Shown: positions 44,413-55,823, counted from the first letter of the stretch. The stretch: 64,000 bases of DNA from Epiperipatus broadwayi (GCA_028023455.1 JAQFVV010012508.1:2911877-2975876), one strand, 5' to 3'. Translations and numbers: made by a program. Notes: generated by a model not told the origin, from the letters alone.

Positions 44413-44821
44413 TTTTAAAAAATATTTTTTCCTAATTTTTTATTATGTTTTAATACTTTTTTGCAAAGAATATAGACTGCAATAGATCTTAAAAATATAT
44501 AAATAGTCATTTCGCCACCTTATTAAAGGCATTTCAATCATATTTCGTTAATATTTACAAATTCATTGTTGTATGTAAATGTATCTCGTGTTTGAAATCA
44601 ATCTGCTTTAAACAATGGCAGTAATTTTATATATATATGCCACTTATAACAACTAAAGAATAAAAGTAATACTTGCAGTTTTATTTAACTGATCCATTAA
44701 ACCGCAATTTTAGATGTTACATGTAAATCTTATGCGGACTTGTTGCAGGAGATTTGAATCAAACAATTTATAATATAAACTCCTTCAAGCGCAATTTTAT
44801 TTCTTAAACAGATTACTAAAA
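44413..44821. promoter_or_regulatory. Intergenic region between two divergent coding candidates
   Basis: About 410 bp separate the minus-strand 425-codon gene from the plus-strand exon at 44822. TATA-like words occur (ATATAAATAG at 44495-44504, and a TATATATATG run at about 44629-44638). It may hold a shared bidirectional promoter; no start site is visible. Confidence 0.35.
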
Positions 44822-45036
44822 ATGGTCATTAGGTGGGTTTATAAATTCTTGGATTATAATATAAAATCTAGAATAGACTACTCACGATCATATTTAAAAA
44901 GTGTTGTTTTTATTTTAATTTGTGCGTGTATTGTCTTAATGTGCGCAATTTTAAAATTATTTAAAATTAATTATTTTTGCAAATTTGGATTACCTAAAGT
45001 AGTTAGCTACCCCACAAACCCTTCAGTTCTTTTTCG
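44822..45036 (+). CDS. Candidate first exon of a type II membrane protein
   Basis: ATG at 44822 opens a basic N-terminus (MVIRWVYKFLDYNIKSRIDY), then a hydrophobic segment VVFILICACIVLMCAIL (about residues 28-44), then a luminal-type stem. At 45037 the frame meets CG|GTATGTGTG, a strong splice-donor match, so the exon probably ends at 45036; without splicing the frame would stop at 45064 after 80 codons. A short cytosolic tail, one membrane anchor and a stem is the architecture of Golgi glycosyltransferases and other type II proteins. No downstream exon was identified and the product is not recognised. Confidence 0.45.
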
Positions 45037-45094
45037 GTATGTGTGTGGTAGTTTATATATATAAGAAAATAATTTCTAAGATAGTATGCAGACA

Positions 45095-45425
45095 TAGGCA
45101 TAGCAATAATATTGGCATCAGCATGGGATTTGGGCTTTCATCATCAGATTTTCAATGATATGGTTGGCTGAACAGTTGGAGTTGATTGACGCCTGTCCAT
45201 TGAAGTGTGAAGATTTGCTATGTTAATATAAACTGAGCACTGATTATATATAATATGTGGGAGATGATAATCTGGACCAACTGACGAGTGCTGGTTTAGC
45301 ACGAAATACGTGTATTGATGATTATTTATATTTTCTACATTGTGTGGTCATGTGTATCAGTTGTATGAGATCGAGTGGTTAGTTGAAGAGTGCTTGAAAG
45401 TCTGAGTTCAAATCCCCTATATGTA
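45095..45425 (+). mobile_element. M2a hammerhead-bearing element, copy 3
   Basis: A full-length-like plus-oriented M2a of about 325 bp. TATGCAGACA (45085-45094) and TATGTAGACA (45420-45429) could be a target duplication with one mismatch. The 3' part contains GAGTGGTTAGTTGAAGAGTG and GAGTTCAAATCC, which resemble tRNA A and B boxes. It carries the best-preserved M2a ribozyme. It lies just downstream of the exon candidate at 44822, in what would be its first intron. Confidence 0.82.
45260..45330 (+). ncRNA. Hammerhead ribozyme, M2a, intact core
   Basis: CTGACGA at 45281-45287 (C at the variable core position), stem II GTGCT-ggttt-AGCAC, and GAAA at 45303-45306. A short stem III ends in triplet GTA just before TTGAT. 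Stem I is ACCAA with TTGAT (one mismatch), extended by TAATC/GATTA after a bulge. Confidence 0.78.
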
Positions 45426-45429
45426 GACA

Positions 45430-46039
45430 ATTAGTAATTATTAATCGTGCTTTGACAAAGATACTCTGTATCGAAAACCTGGCTTAGTAAAGTAACATGT
45501 TTTGTAGCTAAGATTTATTCGTAATAGTTGATAATTGTCTATATACTCTAATAGAACATATTTTCTTAAATATTATCTACGGTATATATGTATGATATAG
45601 TTTATTTATATATATGTAAAATTGATTCAAAAAGAAACTTACAAAGGTATAAAAACTAACCAATTATGATTTTTTTCATAAACCATTTTTAGTGAGTCAT
45701 AAACTATATTAATAATTTTATAGTTAGATTTATTGTAAAACATTACGCAGCTATGTAACAGCATATAAATATAGTTAAATTATAATCAAATATCTTTTAT
45801 TTTTTGAGAATATTATACTTATTATTTAAATAATACTTTGGGTGCAATTTGAAAATTATAATTGCAATTAGTAATGTTATAATTGACTATTTATTAGTCT
45901 GCATTCAGAACAGATTATATTTACCTTTTTAAGGAGGTTTATTAAAAAATTTATTTGTATCGATAATTTCACTCTTTGTGTTCAAGTTGCAATCTTTAAT
46001 GTTTATATAAATATATTGGACCATAAATAAAGATGGAAT
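45430..46039. other. AT-rich stretch
   Basis: No gene or shared repeat recognised. Confidence 0.45.
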
Positions 46040-46585
46040 TCATCTTTAATGTTAAAAAGAAGTTGCCTTGACAACAGTTTGAAATTGTTGATTGTTATTG
46101 ATCTTAGGATTATCTAAGTGTTGACTGATTTTAGTGATATATAAAACATATTTCACCTTTATTATTAAAGAAGGTTGCCTTGGCAATAGGTTGAGATTGT
46201 TATTGATCTTAGGATTGTCTAAGTGTTGACTGATTTTAATGATATGTATATAAAATATTCCACCTTTATTATTAAAAGAAGGTTGCCTTGACAACAGGTT
46301 GAGATTGTTATTGATCTTAGGATTATCTAAGTGTTAACTGATTTTAGTGATATATATAAGATATTTCACCTTTATTATTAAAGAAGGTTGCCTTGGCAAC
46401 AGGTTGAGATTGTTATTGATCTTAGGATTGTCTAAGTGTTGACTGATTTTAATGATATATATATAATATTCCAACTTTATTATTAAAAGAAGGTTGCCTT
46501 GACAACAGGTTGAGATTGTTGATTGTTACTGATCTTAGGATTGTCTAAGTGTTGACTGATTTTAATGATAACTAAATATATATAA
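46040..46585 (+). repeat. Minisatellite: five about 108-bp units
   Basis: GTTGCCTTG starts units at 46062, 46174, 46282, 46387 and 46493 (spacing 112, 108, 105, 106). Each unit continues with a TTGTTATTGATCTTAGGATT core, TCTAAGTGTTGACTGATTTT, and a variable (TA)n before CACCTTTATTATTAAA. The 80-codon minus-strand frame is a by-product of the repeat. Confidence 0.92.
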
Positions 46586-47140
46586 TATTAGTTCTTTTCT
46601 ATATAAGTAATATTTTACTTTATCCCATCAAAATAAAAAATAATAAAAGAGGTCATAATCATATACAAATAAAAAGTATTTTTCATTCACCTATATTATC
46701 ATTTTATAGTTAAAATCGAAAGCGCATGTGCAGCAGTTTAATGCTGTTTAAAATATTACAGTTTGTAAAACATCGGCGCTATATAAAATAATTGACTTAT
46801 TATCATTTAAAGTAAAACCAGCAAATGTTTGTAAAGATGGATAAGTAATAATATAAGGGTTGCTCATTATTCTTCCTCATATAATGTGTAATATAGCTTA
46901 AACATTTATTCATATGTGATATAAATAAATCTTTTACAACAAATGTATATAATATTTACTGAGGCTGTAACCTTGAGAATATGCATGTAAAATGCGATAG
47001 TAGGGACCTCTACAGGTGTTTAACCACAAGCTTACGCTATGGAAGAAAGTAATTTACATTTATGTCAACCATATATGCTGTTAATATTCCATAAAAATGC
47101 ATAGGTTTGGAGATCACAATTATTATTCTGTACACTAATA
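46586..47140. other. AT-rich stretch with an unclassified dispersed repeat
   Basis: The segment at about 46940-47025 (TTTACTGAGGCTGTAACCTT and GGGACCTCTACAGGTGTTTA) is the inverted counterpart of 25490-25560. No gene seen. Confidence 0.5.
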
Positions 47141-47144
47141 CTCA

Positions 47145-47715
47145 AATTCGAACTCAGACTTTCACACAACTCTCAACTCTCCTTGCCATCTCATATTGCT
47201 GACCCACCTCATCACACACATGATGAAAAGGCAGATAATCACCAATATATGTATTCCATGCCAAACCAGCACTAATCAGTTGGTCCAGATTACCATCTCC
47301 ACACATATATACAATCAGTGCTCAGCTTTAGATTAAGATAGCCAATCTTCGTACTTTAATGGACAGGCTTCAAACTACTCTAACCCTCAACTCTTCAGCC
47401 TTCCATTTCATTGAAAATCTGATGATGGAACATTCAGATTTTCAGTAAAATGGAGGGCTGAAGAGTTATGAGTTGGAATAGATTGAAGCCTGTCCAATTA
47501 AAGTATAAAGATTGGCTATCTTAATATAGAGCTGAGCACTGACTGTATATATGGGTGGAGATGGTAATCTGGACCAACTGATGAGTGCTGGTTTAGCACA
47601 AAATATGTATGTTGGTGATTATTTATCTTTTCAACATGTGTGTCATCAGGTGGGTCAGCAATATGAGATGTCATGGAGAGTTGAGGGTCGTGTGAAAGTC
47701 TGAGTTTGAATCCTG
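47145..47715. mobile_element. M2a foldback: two full copies head to head
   Basis: A minus copy (47145-47428) and a plus copy (47435-47715) meet at a short centre (GAAAATCTGATGATGGAACA). Arms of about 280 bp give a long near-perfect hairpin. The ribozyme regions are damaged in both: the left has TAATCAG in place of TCATCAG (47273-47279); the right has an intact CTGATGA (47578-47584) and stem II but AAAA for GAAA. A (TA)n tract follows at 47722-47745. Confidence 0.9.
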
Positions 47716-47749
47716 CACACATTATATATATATATATATATATGCAGGT

Positions 47750-48285
47750 TTAAGCCTGTATAGTGTATTAATTTACTAATGCACAAAGAAACATCGGTAA
47801 AATACGTCAGTTGTTTCTTAAAGAGTTCTTTACATCTTACAAATTTATATTTATATCTAGTAAAGTGTATTAATCTATTTTTATTTTACTTATAGAAATG
47901 CACACAATTAGTCAAAATATCCATTAACAATCTACATATCTTATTTTGTCTTGGTATATTAATTACAATAAGTAATATAAACATATTATTATTATTATTA
48001 TTATTAGAATCAATTATTACTAATTTTATATTCAACTATTTGAAATTTACTTCTTTGAACTATTTTCACCTGTAAATGAGCAGATTGTCAAATCATGGGT
48101 GGACAAATATAGCGATGGGTCACATTTAAAAATTATACTTTTTTATTTCGTTAATAATTATGTAGAAAAATCAATATGAAAACATATTATTTGTTAAAGA
48201 CATTAATAATTTTATGGAATTATTTATATGTTTTAGTCATGAGGCCATAACTCAGATTAACTTTTATAGTATTCATTCTTTAAAC
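47750..48285. other. AT-rich stretch
   Basis: Contains an (ATT)n run at about 47986-48006; otherwise nothing recognised. Confidence 0.45.
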
Positions 48286-48492
48286 CACTAAACATCACAT
48301 GATCACCATTCTTTATGCTAACACAAACTGTTTATACAGAGGCTAAACTCTCATACAGTAGCACCACACACTGCAAGCCAGAATAATCAATGGCACTAGA
48401 TAGGGATTTTATGCACAAGCATTCTTGAATCCGTTGATTACACTGGTTTGCACTGAGTGGTGCTACTGTATGAAGAGTTTCGCCTATGTATT
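48286..48492. repeat. M1 repeat, copy j (short form)
   Basis: The outer left arm (AACCACTAAACATCACATG) plus inner arms meet without loop or core: CAATGGCACTAGATAGGGAT joins the two halves. An internal deletion derivative. Confidence 0.82.
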
Positions 48493-48609
48493 TATTGTAA
48501 ATGCTGCATCTAAATGTTCCTCATAAAATTAGGATTCTTAGTGGAAAATAATTGTAGCCAAATTTTAAATGGTGGCAAATTAAGTACTACTAAAATAATA
48601 GTGGATGCA

Positions 48610-49612
48610 GTGTGATACATTGTGACTTCTCCTTATTCATAGTCAGGAATTTATCAGCCATTACGCCCAGAAAAACCTGTTAGACACTTTACCACCTTCC
48701 CTTTTAATTCCCTGCCCTAAGTTTTTCACATATTCTTCTCTAGCCTGCTCCATCCCATTTCCACATTATAATATTTAACAACTTCATGGCCTTTATATCT
48801 AAATTTCCCTTATCTTTTCCCAAACCCAGCATAAATACCAAGAAGCCATTTTCTGTATCATCACTTTGTTTTTATTCATTCTTTCACAACTTTATTATTT
48901 ATATCCTTTCTGCTTGCAGGCATTTACATTCAATTAACAGATGCCTAATATTTTCTATGCCTTCCTTACACAACTTGCATACTAGATCACCCACCTTTTT
49001 CCATTTATGTGTATATTCCCTTGTTGCTAAAGATCCTGTTCAAACTTTAAACAGTAAACTACTTTCCTTGCTATTATCATAAATTAATTTGCACCCAAAA
49101 TTCTATTTAATTCTATATATATTTAAATACTTTTTACTCTCCATATTAGTTTTCCATCTATCCAACTCCCCATGCTTTATTAATGCATATATTCTTGTAT
49201 CTCATTCCTTGCCACTATAATACTCAACAATTCTCTTAACAGAATCATCCATCTTTTGTATAAGTATACTGACATAAATTTGTTATTCAAATCTTCTACA
49301 TATCGCATTACCTTTCTCACCCATCTTGTTACCTGCCCTTTATTCATAACCCAATTAAATACTATTTTGGCTATTCTTTTATTATCCATAAACTGCAATC
49401 TACTGAATATTTTTATTTTCATTTTTGCATCTCTCATATATAAACTTGACCATACCATTTCTCCTTGAATTGTCTCCTTTGCCATTCACACATCTGCATT
49501 TTATGCAGGTCTTCCTACTTTTTGTACTTTTCTAAGCAATCTAACATCCCTTTACTAACACATAATACATTGTTACCATATGTTAACCCTGTTACCGCCA
49601 CTCCCATACAGT
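48610..49612 (-). mobile_element. CR1-like LINE, copy G, C-terminal third
   Basis: A minus-strand copy from mid-ORF2 to the 3' end (3' end near 48610, with TATCACACTGCATCC-type text). Readable blocks are MAKETIQGEMVWSSLYMRDA (49425-49485) and the C-terminal zinc-knuckle region (48960-49000). It is truncated at about 49612, where an M1 arm begins. Stops and frameshifts are present. Confidence 0.82.
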
Positions 49613-49803
49613 TCTGACAAATTCTTTATGTTGTGGCGCCACACAGTGCAAGTCATAGTAATTAATGGATGAAAGGTTTGTGCATCAAACCCTTATCTAG
49701 TATCTTAATTATCCAATATCCTCAGATTAGTTTCTAGATTGTGGCTTTCATTAGTTGTGTAAGCATAAGAAATGGTGATCATGTGATGTTTAGTGGTTTA
49801 CTA
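49613..49803. repeat. M1 repeat, copy k (partial, at LINE junction)
   Basis: The left inner arm (GCGCCACACAGTGCAAGTCA) and core region, then a jump to the right outer arm (GTGTAAGCATAAGAAATGG, GATGTTTAGTGGTTTA). Read on the minus strand the core retains AATGA...GAAAC only. Confidence 0.78.
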
Positions 49804-50037
49804 CTGGAATAGTTATAAAGTTATACTTTTTCTTTTTACGTTTATAATTTTTGCAATATTGTGTTATATTGTAGGTCAGTCAATGCTAACTGAATATCAG
49901 TTGGTTCAGAATCAATGTCTCCACAAAATCAATTTTCTATAATTGATCATAACTGTTCTATCTTACTATTAAATTCCTTATACAGGACTGTGATATCAAA
50001 TTTAGTTTTTGATATATTTTCCAATGACTTGAGTATT

Positions 50038-50545
50038 TAAGCCAATAAACATCACACAACCACCATTTCCTATGCTTTCTTATAATTGTTATTAAAACAG
50101 GCAAAACTCTGTACAATATTGCTACTCAATGTAAGCCAGGGTAATCAATGGATGCCAGAAGACTTGTGCATAAAATTCCCATCTAGTGCCTACTCATCCA
50201 ATATCCCCGGACCAGTTTCTGGCTTGTGGCCTTGGTCAGCGAGCAGCCTTGGATCTGAGAGCACTGCTCCTAGATCTAATATTCCCAGACTAGTTTCTGG
50301 CTTGCGGCCTTCACCAGTGAGGAGCCTTGGATCTGAGAGCACCTAGATCTTAGGATCCTGAGATCTAGGTGCAGTGCTCTCAGATTCAAGGCTCCTCACT
50401 GATGAATGCCACAAGCCAGAAACTAGTCTGGGGATGTTGGATGAGTAGGCACTAAATGGGGATTGTATGCACAAGCCTTCTGGCATCCATTGATTACTCT
50501 GGCTTGCACTGAATGGCAATACGTATGGAGAGTTTTGCCTGTTTT
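50038..50545. mobile_element. M1 foldback repeat, copy l, with 15-bp TSD
   Basis: Flanked by AATGACTTGAGTATT at 50023-50037 and 50546-50560. The left arm is partly duplicated: two hammerhead-like regions on the minus strand at about 50210-50245 and 50285-50320, one on the plus strand at about 50400. Ends: AATAAACATCAC on the left, GAGTTTTGCCTGTTTT on the right. Confidence 0.88.
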
Positions 50546-50560
50546 AATGACTTGAGTATT

Positions 50561-50965
50561 GGAAAATAATTTAGCTGGCCTTTAATGATTTGTTCAATAA
50601 ATATCTTAATTCATAAGGAACGTTCATGTTCATAATTATTTCATGGTTATTGTGGTTTTTGCATCATAATACAAAATTTTAAGTATTTAGGTAATTAATT
50701 TTATCAAGTAAAAAAGTAAAATCATATCTCTATTCAGTGTCAATTAAACAAAAAAATTGTCACATTATTTATAAAAGTAATGGAATGTTTTCTTTTTGTT
50801 TTAAAGTCAACCATTGAACATTTGCTGTAATCCAAGGACATCAGCATGTAATGTATCCATTTTTTCAGAAATGTAACAAATTGCCATTGGCTCACATATT
50901 TCGATCATTCCTATTGTTGATGCAATATAATTTACTTGTAGATCATTTTTACATAATACTCTAAG
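50561..50965. other. AT-rich stretch
   Basis: No gene or shared repeat recognised. Confidence 0.4.
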
Positions 50966-51512
50966 TTATTTAAATAGGCAAAACTCTCTATACATCAAGC
51001 CAGAGTAATCAATGGATGCCAGTAGACTTGTGCATAAAATCCCAATCTAGTGCCTACTCATTCAATATCCCTAGTCTATTTTCTGGCTTGTGGCCTTCAT
51101 CAGTGAGGAGTCTTGGATCTGAGAGCACTGCACCTAGACCTTAGGATCTAATGCAACCCTCCAGCAGCCACCTTTTATCTCTACTTAACTACAAAACTAT
51201 GAGTCTTAAGTTGAAAACACTAATATTTTTAATCCAAGCTCATTAGCTTATATTGTCATATAGGTCTGAACTCAGTTCAGTACCCATACATTTTGGTGAT
51301 TTTGGCCAACAAGTCAGAAACTAGTCTGGGGATATTGGATGAGTAGGCACTAGATGGGGATTTTATGCACAAGCCTTATGGTATCCATTGATTACTCTGG
51401 CTTGCACTGGTTCACAATATATATAGAAATTTTACCTGTTTTAATAACAGTTATAAGCAATTAATAACAGTTATAAGCAAGCATAAGAAATGGTGATCAT
51501 GTGATGTTTACT
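50966..51512. mobile_element. M1 foldback repeat, copy m
   Basis: Opposite orientation to copy l: it begins AAATAGGCAAAACTCTC and ends GATCATGTGATGTTTA, with TAAGTTAT on both outer sides (about 50963 and 51516) as a possible 8-bp target duplication. The minus-strand core at about 51075-51110 is consensus-like; the plus-strand one at about 51305 has lost CTGATGA. TTAATAACAGTTATAAGCA is tandemly repeated at about 51438-51480. Confidence 0.85.
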
Positions 51513-52204
51513 TTAAGTTATATAATATATGAATAGTAAAATATATTTTAGAAATTTTTCATGAATATAATCTTGCTATATTTTTGAAGAATCTAATTTT
51601 CACAATTCTCATATTTATAATTCCATTAGTTATTACCTATACTATTTTATTTTTTTCTTAGGTAAAAAGAGATGATTATAGACCTAGTTTACTTCTTTCC
51701 TGTCCTTAGAAGAATTGGGCGATGCCCAAAATTAAAGATGACCAGGACCTGATTTCAAAGCTTTCCAGTTATTATTAAAAATATATCCATATTAGATGTC
51801 CATAAATACTGCATGTATGATATTTCTCCCAGATCCATGACACATATATGATACATTTCAGGAACATCATTGAAATATTATTATATAGATACACTTGCAT
51901 ACACATCATACCATTTTTAATCTTCTTATACACTTAACAATATCAGAGTTACAATATCCAAATATATATTGATACAATTAATACATTTTATACACATTTA
52001 TAATCATATTTACACACATATTTATATGTAAGAGTAAAGTGTTGTTATAAAAAATAGTATTGTTAAGTATATAAGAAGGTTGGAAATAGTGTGATATGTA
52101 AATATAAAAATCAATATATAAGGAAATGAGAAAGAAGAAGAAAATTGTATTTCTTGCATATATACATATCATCATCATCATCAAACATTTTTAAAAGGTA
52201 TAAA
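51513..52204. other. AT-rich stretch upstream of the gypsy fragment
   Basis: No gene recognised. It includes a (CAT/ATC)n run at about 52169-52182. Confidence 0.45.
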
Positions 52205-53489
52205 ATGTATCAAAATTTACTTATGTATAAGGCAAAATCAAATCAGGGTGAATCATGGAGGATAGTTGTACCTAACTCTATGATTGCATTGTAATTATGG
52301 GAATTATGGTGCTCCAAAAATCATGTATGTGTTAAAATCTATTTTTTATTGGCATAAAATGTATAAAAATGTAATTAGAAAAATTAAAACTTGCTCTATC
52401 TGTTTAAAATCTAAGCATTGTAGCAAATCTTATGTAGGGGTAATGCAGCCTATTATTCCAGATTGACCTAATGAATTATTAGCGATCGACTTTTATGGAC
52501 TTCTTCCACCATTCAATTGGCAGAAGTTCATTCTTGTTACTTATGATGTATTCACTAAGTTAGTCTCAGCTTATCCAGTGCCTAAAACTTGTGCATATCA
52601 TGTAATTAAATGCTTGTTAGATTTTAAGTTTCTTGTAGTAGGAAAGCCAAAAATAATACTCACTGATCATACCACAGCTTTCATCTCTAGTAAATGGAAT
52701 AGTTGGATTCGAACTCAGAACCTCAAACATATGAGCTCCACAAGAAACCTGCAGTCTAATCCCTGCAAATATGTTATGCAGAAGCTCAGTCGATTATTCA
52801 GGTTTTATGTAGCCGATGATCATAAAAAATAGGTCATAAACTTCCTGAGGTTATCAGATACATTAACAGCTCTTGTAATGAATCAACTGGTTTTACAACT
52901 ATTCAATTTGACTATGGTAAGCATGAACCATTGCTAATTGAAACATCTTTAACTATTATTCATGAAGAAATCAATGTCAATGCAGATATAAATCAAGCTA
53001 AAGTGAAGCTTCATATTATGGGAGCTAAGAGAGTAAGAAAATCGCATAATAAACCACATTCACTTAAAGTTAATGATTGAGTTTTGGTAAGAATACCCCA
53101 TGTTAGCAACTTGCAAAGGAATCAATTCAAAAATTCCTTGGTCTATATGAGGATCCTTATAGGATCTCTTGCAAAGTAGGAGAAAATGCATTCATATTAG
53201 CTACATCAGATGGTGAGAAAGGGACTTAAAATTTTAGAAGTTTAATCTTATACCCTTCTGAAATGTAGATGAGTTTAAAAATATTTCTGGATGAGATTCT
53301 TAGTGTAATTTCAAAGTGTTTTATAAATTATAAATTTTTTTTTTTTGCTATGTAAAAACAGTTGATGTTCCATATAATATTTATTAAGTAGACTTGGGTG
53401 GTAAAAGTAGTAAAGCTAATAAATGTATTTTGTATAGATTTGTTTAAAAGATTAATGATTAATTAAAAAATTTTATTCATAGGGGGAGG
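52205..53489 (+). mobile_element. Ty3/gypsy-type LTR retrotransposon, 3' pol and PPT
   Basis: A 5'-truncated element retaining integrase and the run-up to the 3' LTR. It ends with an AGGGGGAGGA polypurine tract (53480-53489), directly followed by TATGTACCC, the presumed LTR start. RT, RNase H, protease and gag are missing. Confidence 0.8.
52230..53268 (+). pseudogene. Gypsy integrase (zinc-binding domain, core, C-terminal region), broken
   Basis: The zinc-binding part reads YGNYGAPKIMYVLKSIFYWH...KTCSICLKSK (52284-52430); the first His pair is partly lost. After a TGA (52464-52466) the same frame continues with the core: LLAIDFYGLLPPFNWQKF and VTYDVFTKLVSAYPVPKT (first catalytic Asp in AIDFYG), then PKIILTDHTTAF (second Asp), then NLQSNPCKYVM where the catalytic Glu of the usual NPxE is replaced by Lys. 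Beyond 52832, in another frame: NESTGFTTIQFDYGKHEP, and later FLGLYEDPYRISCKVGENAF, a GPY/F-like module. Stops and shifts make it inactive. Confidence 0.78.
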
Positions 53490-54720
53490 ATATGTACCCT
53501 TTCTATTAGGTCTAAATAAGCTTAATAAGTTAAATTCTTAAAATTTTTAAAATTAATAGAGATTTAAAGATTGTAAGTGGTACAGTAATGTTAATAGGGT
53601 TTTTAAAAGCTTTGTTAAGATTAAAAACAAGTTATAAATATTTAAAAGTTGTGTTAAATTAAAAGTTAAATATTATAATTTTGTATGGTTATGAGAGCTG
53701 GCCATGATGATAACAATAAGAGTTATGTACTAAAAGTCTTGTTAAACAAAATGTTGAAAGCTAATTTTTAAATAATGATTTAAAATTAAATAACTTACTA
53801 AATGTATTTTAATACCAGTAGATTTAAAATTTGTATTATAATTATTTATTAATAGTTTAGTATTTTGTAGGACGTACAAATGTATTCAATTTTCTTTATT
53901 GTTTGATTAATATCAAAATTATTATTCCAAATTCTATTATTATGTTTTATTATTTTTTATAATATAATATTTTGTAATTAAATATTTATTCAGTTGATTA
54001 CAGACAGTGAATATAAAAAATTGCAACACATTTGTCTGAGTTTTTAAGTTATGTGACTAGCAGATACACATACTTTGTGCTTGCAAGGATTTAAAAGAAA
54101 GTTTCAAAATTACTTTTAGAATTGTTTTAAAAATTGAAGGCATTTGTATGTCATAAAAATAAATATTAAGAAATTATTTTAATGGTTGTCTTTAAAATAG
54201 TAGTAGTTAAAATTTAAAAAATAGATACATTAAAATTAAATATTAGATAAGGTGATAAAAAATTATTTAAAAATATGTTATTTTAAAGTGTTTAATTTGT
54301 TGGGTAAAAGTATAAAATTAATTTAGAATTAAATATTCTAATAATATTGATGTTATAATAATGAATCATAATTTTATTTCTAAATATTAAAGAACATGTA
54401 ATTGACATTTATGTAAATTAGCTTTGTAAGTTAAGGGTCATATAACCAATCAGATGGTAAGTTAGGACTGGTATAAAAATGAATGCTCTCAGTTGTTACT
54501 TCTTGTCATGTGTTACTCAGTCTATCACTTATTACTACTTTTAATTTTATTATTTTAAAATAGTACCCAGTATATTTATAAATCAGTCTCAATTTTTAAA
54601 TTTTTATATTATTTTAAGAAAAGTTTGAAGGATTATCAATTTATTAAGTCAAAGCAATTATGTATCACTAAATTAATCGATTCCCTGCTAGTTATTTTTA
54701 TTTAAGCTTAAGCCAACTTC
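53490..54720 (+). repeat. Putative gypsy LTR
   Basis: Begins TGTACCC after the polypurine tract. At 54472-54480 a TATAAAAAT box is followed about 15 bp later by CTCTCAGTTGTTAC, a TATA-plus-initiator arrangement typical of LTR promoters. The 3' boundary is not certain; a CA-ending position near 54723 (TTCACA) is a guess, since no second LTR copy is present for comparison. Confidence 0.55.
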
Positions 54721-54731
54721 ACAGTAAAACT

Positions 54732-54986
54732 ATGAATTATATACAAGAGATAATATGTCTAAAAGTGTTAACAATGAAAGTACAGCTGATAAAAGAAAGT
54801 ATAAGTTTAAACATGTTAAGTAAGAATTTTTCTAATTATTTATCTTTAATGCTTTGGATATTTAAAAGAATGCTACATGGAAATATTACTCAAAGGACTA
54901 GCATGTCTATGCATTCTATTTTTAAAAATTTTAAAGACTATATTTGGATAACAAAGAATTATATGGAAAAAAAACTTAAAAGTTAA
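54732..54986 (+). pseudogene. Unrecognised frame(s) after the LTR
   Basis: An 84-codon frame begins MNYIQEIICLKVL. In an overlapping frame, from 54754, MSKSVNNESTADKRKYKFKHVK followed by interrupted text (NALDI, NATWKYYSKD) looks more protein-like. It could be the start of a gag or of a transposase-type protein. Neither is assigned. Confidence 0.25.
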
Positions 54987-54989
54987 TAT

Positions 54990-55555
54990 TCCTTAAAATT
55001 TGGAAAATAATTTTAGCATTAAACTTATAAAAAAAGTATATCGTATGTTTATATTTTTAACTGCATTTTTTTTAAAAAAAAAAATGTTGCAGTGAATCTT
55101 TAAAAATATTGATTTAAAAGTTATTACAAATCTTTCTTGGAAAAAAAATGATTAAAAGCAAAAAGACAAACATTATTATGAATATTAATTGTATTATCAA
55201 GTTTTGTTGTAAATACCATAAATTATTGTGATATAATAAAAAAATTTGTACTCCTAATTATTTGTAAAAAAAGAAAATGGCTAATTAAAAATAAATATCC
55301 TGACTGAAGAAATATTTCACGGAATATTTAAATATACCATTATAAATGACTTTATATCGGCATTACTATAAAATGATATTTTTTTGAATGGAATAAAATG
55401 CGTCTTTTCTGCAAGTATATGTGTGAAGTTTATATTGCCAATAATGATGCATCTAAAGCCATTAAGATTTAAGTAAACTGGAAAAACTCCAGAGTTTACT
55501 TATAAAAATATTTTTCAAGTGATCATCTTAATAATTATTATCCTGAGAAGCTACA
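54990..55555. other. AT-rich stretch
   Basis: Nothing recognised. Confidence 0.4.
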
Positions 55556-55559
55556 GACA

Positions 55560-55823
55560 ATGGACTGTATTTTATGGACTTTCAGAACAGGATTAATAAT
55601 TAATTTTCAAATATTTTTGGATTTAAAAGACAACATTTATTTTTTTATTTATGAGTTTATGTGCTGCGGGAGGAGGAAAAAGTTTTGTGCTAAAGAACTT
55701 TCAGATGATATGGGTCACATAGAAAATGCACCGGGGAATTGTCATTGTAAACATTGTGCTGAAAAGAAGAAAAAAACTTTTAAAATTGAACTTTATGAAA
55801 AAGAAGAGATGGAGTTTTCGTAA
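55560..55823 (+). CDS. Small unrecognised frame, possible terminal exon
   Basis: The second half is distinctive: CCGRRKKFCAKELSDDMGHI, then NCHCKHCAEKKKKTF, then an acidic end EKEEMEFS and TAA. Paired cysteines (CC, and CHCKHC) suggest metal binding. A pyrimidine-rich tract ending TTTTTATTTATGAG (about 55636-55650) could be a splice acceptor ahead of it, in which case the first half of the frame is intronic. No family recognised; chance is possible. Confidence 0.3.
   Translation: MDCILWTFRTGLIINFQIFLDLKDNIYFFIYEFMCCGRRKKFCAKELSDDMGHIENAPGNCHCKHCAEKKKKTFKIELYEKEEMEFS

Noticed and set aside
46052-46294. 80-codon frame with repeated DNPKINNN
   Set aside because: By-product of the 108-bp minisatellite.
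46040-46585. CRISPR-like array
   Set aside because: Units are long, directly adjacent and vary inside; there are no unique spacers, and the sequence is eukaryotic.
50086-50346. 86-codon frame with repeated IPGPVSGLWP and SLGSEST blocks
   Set aside because: Translation of the duplicated M1 left arm; the repeated residues mirror the DNA repeat.
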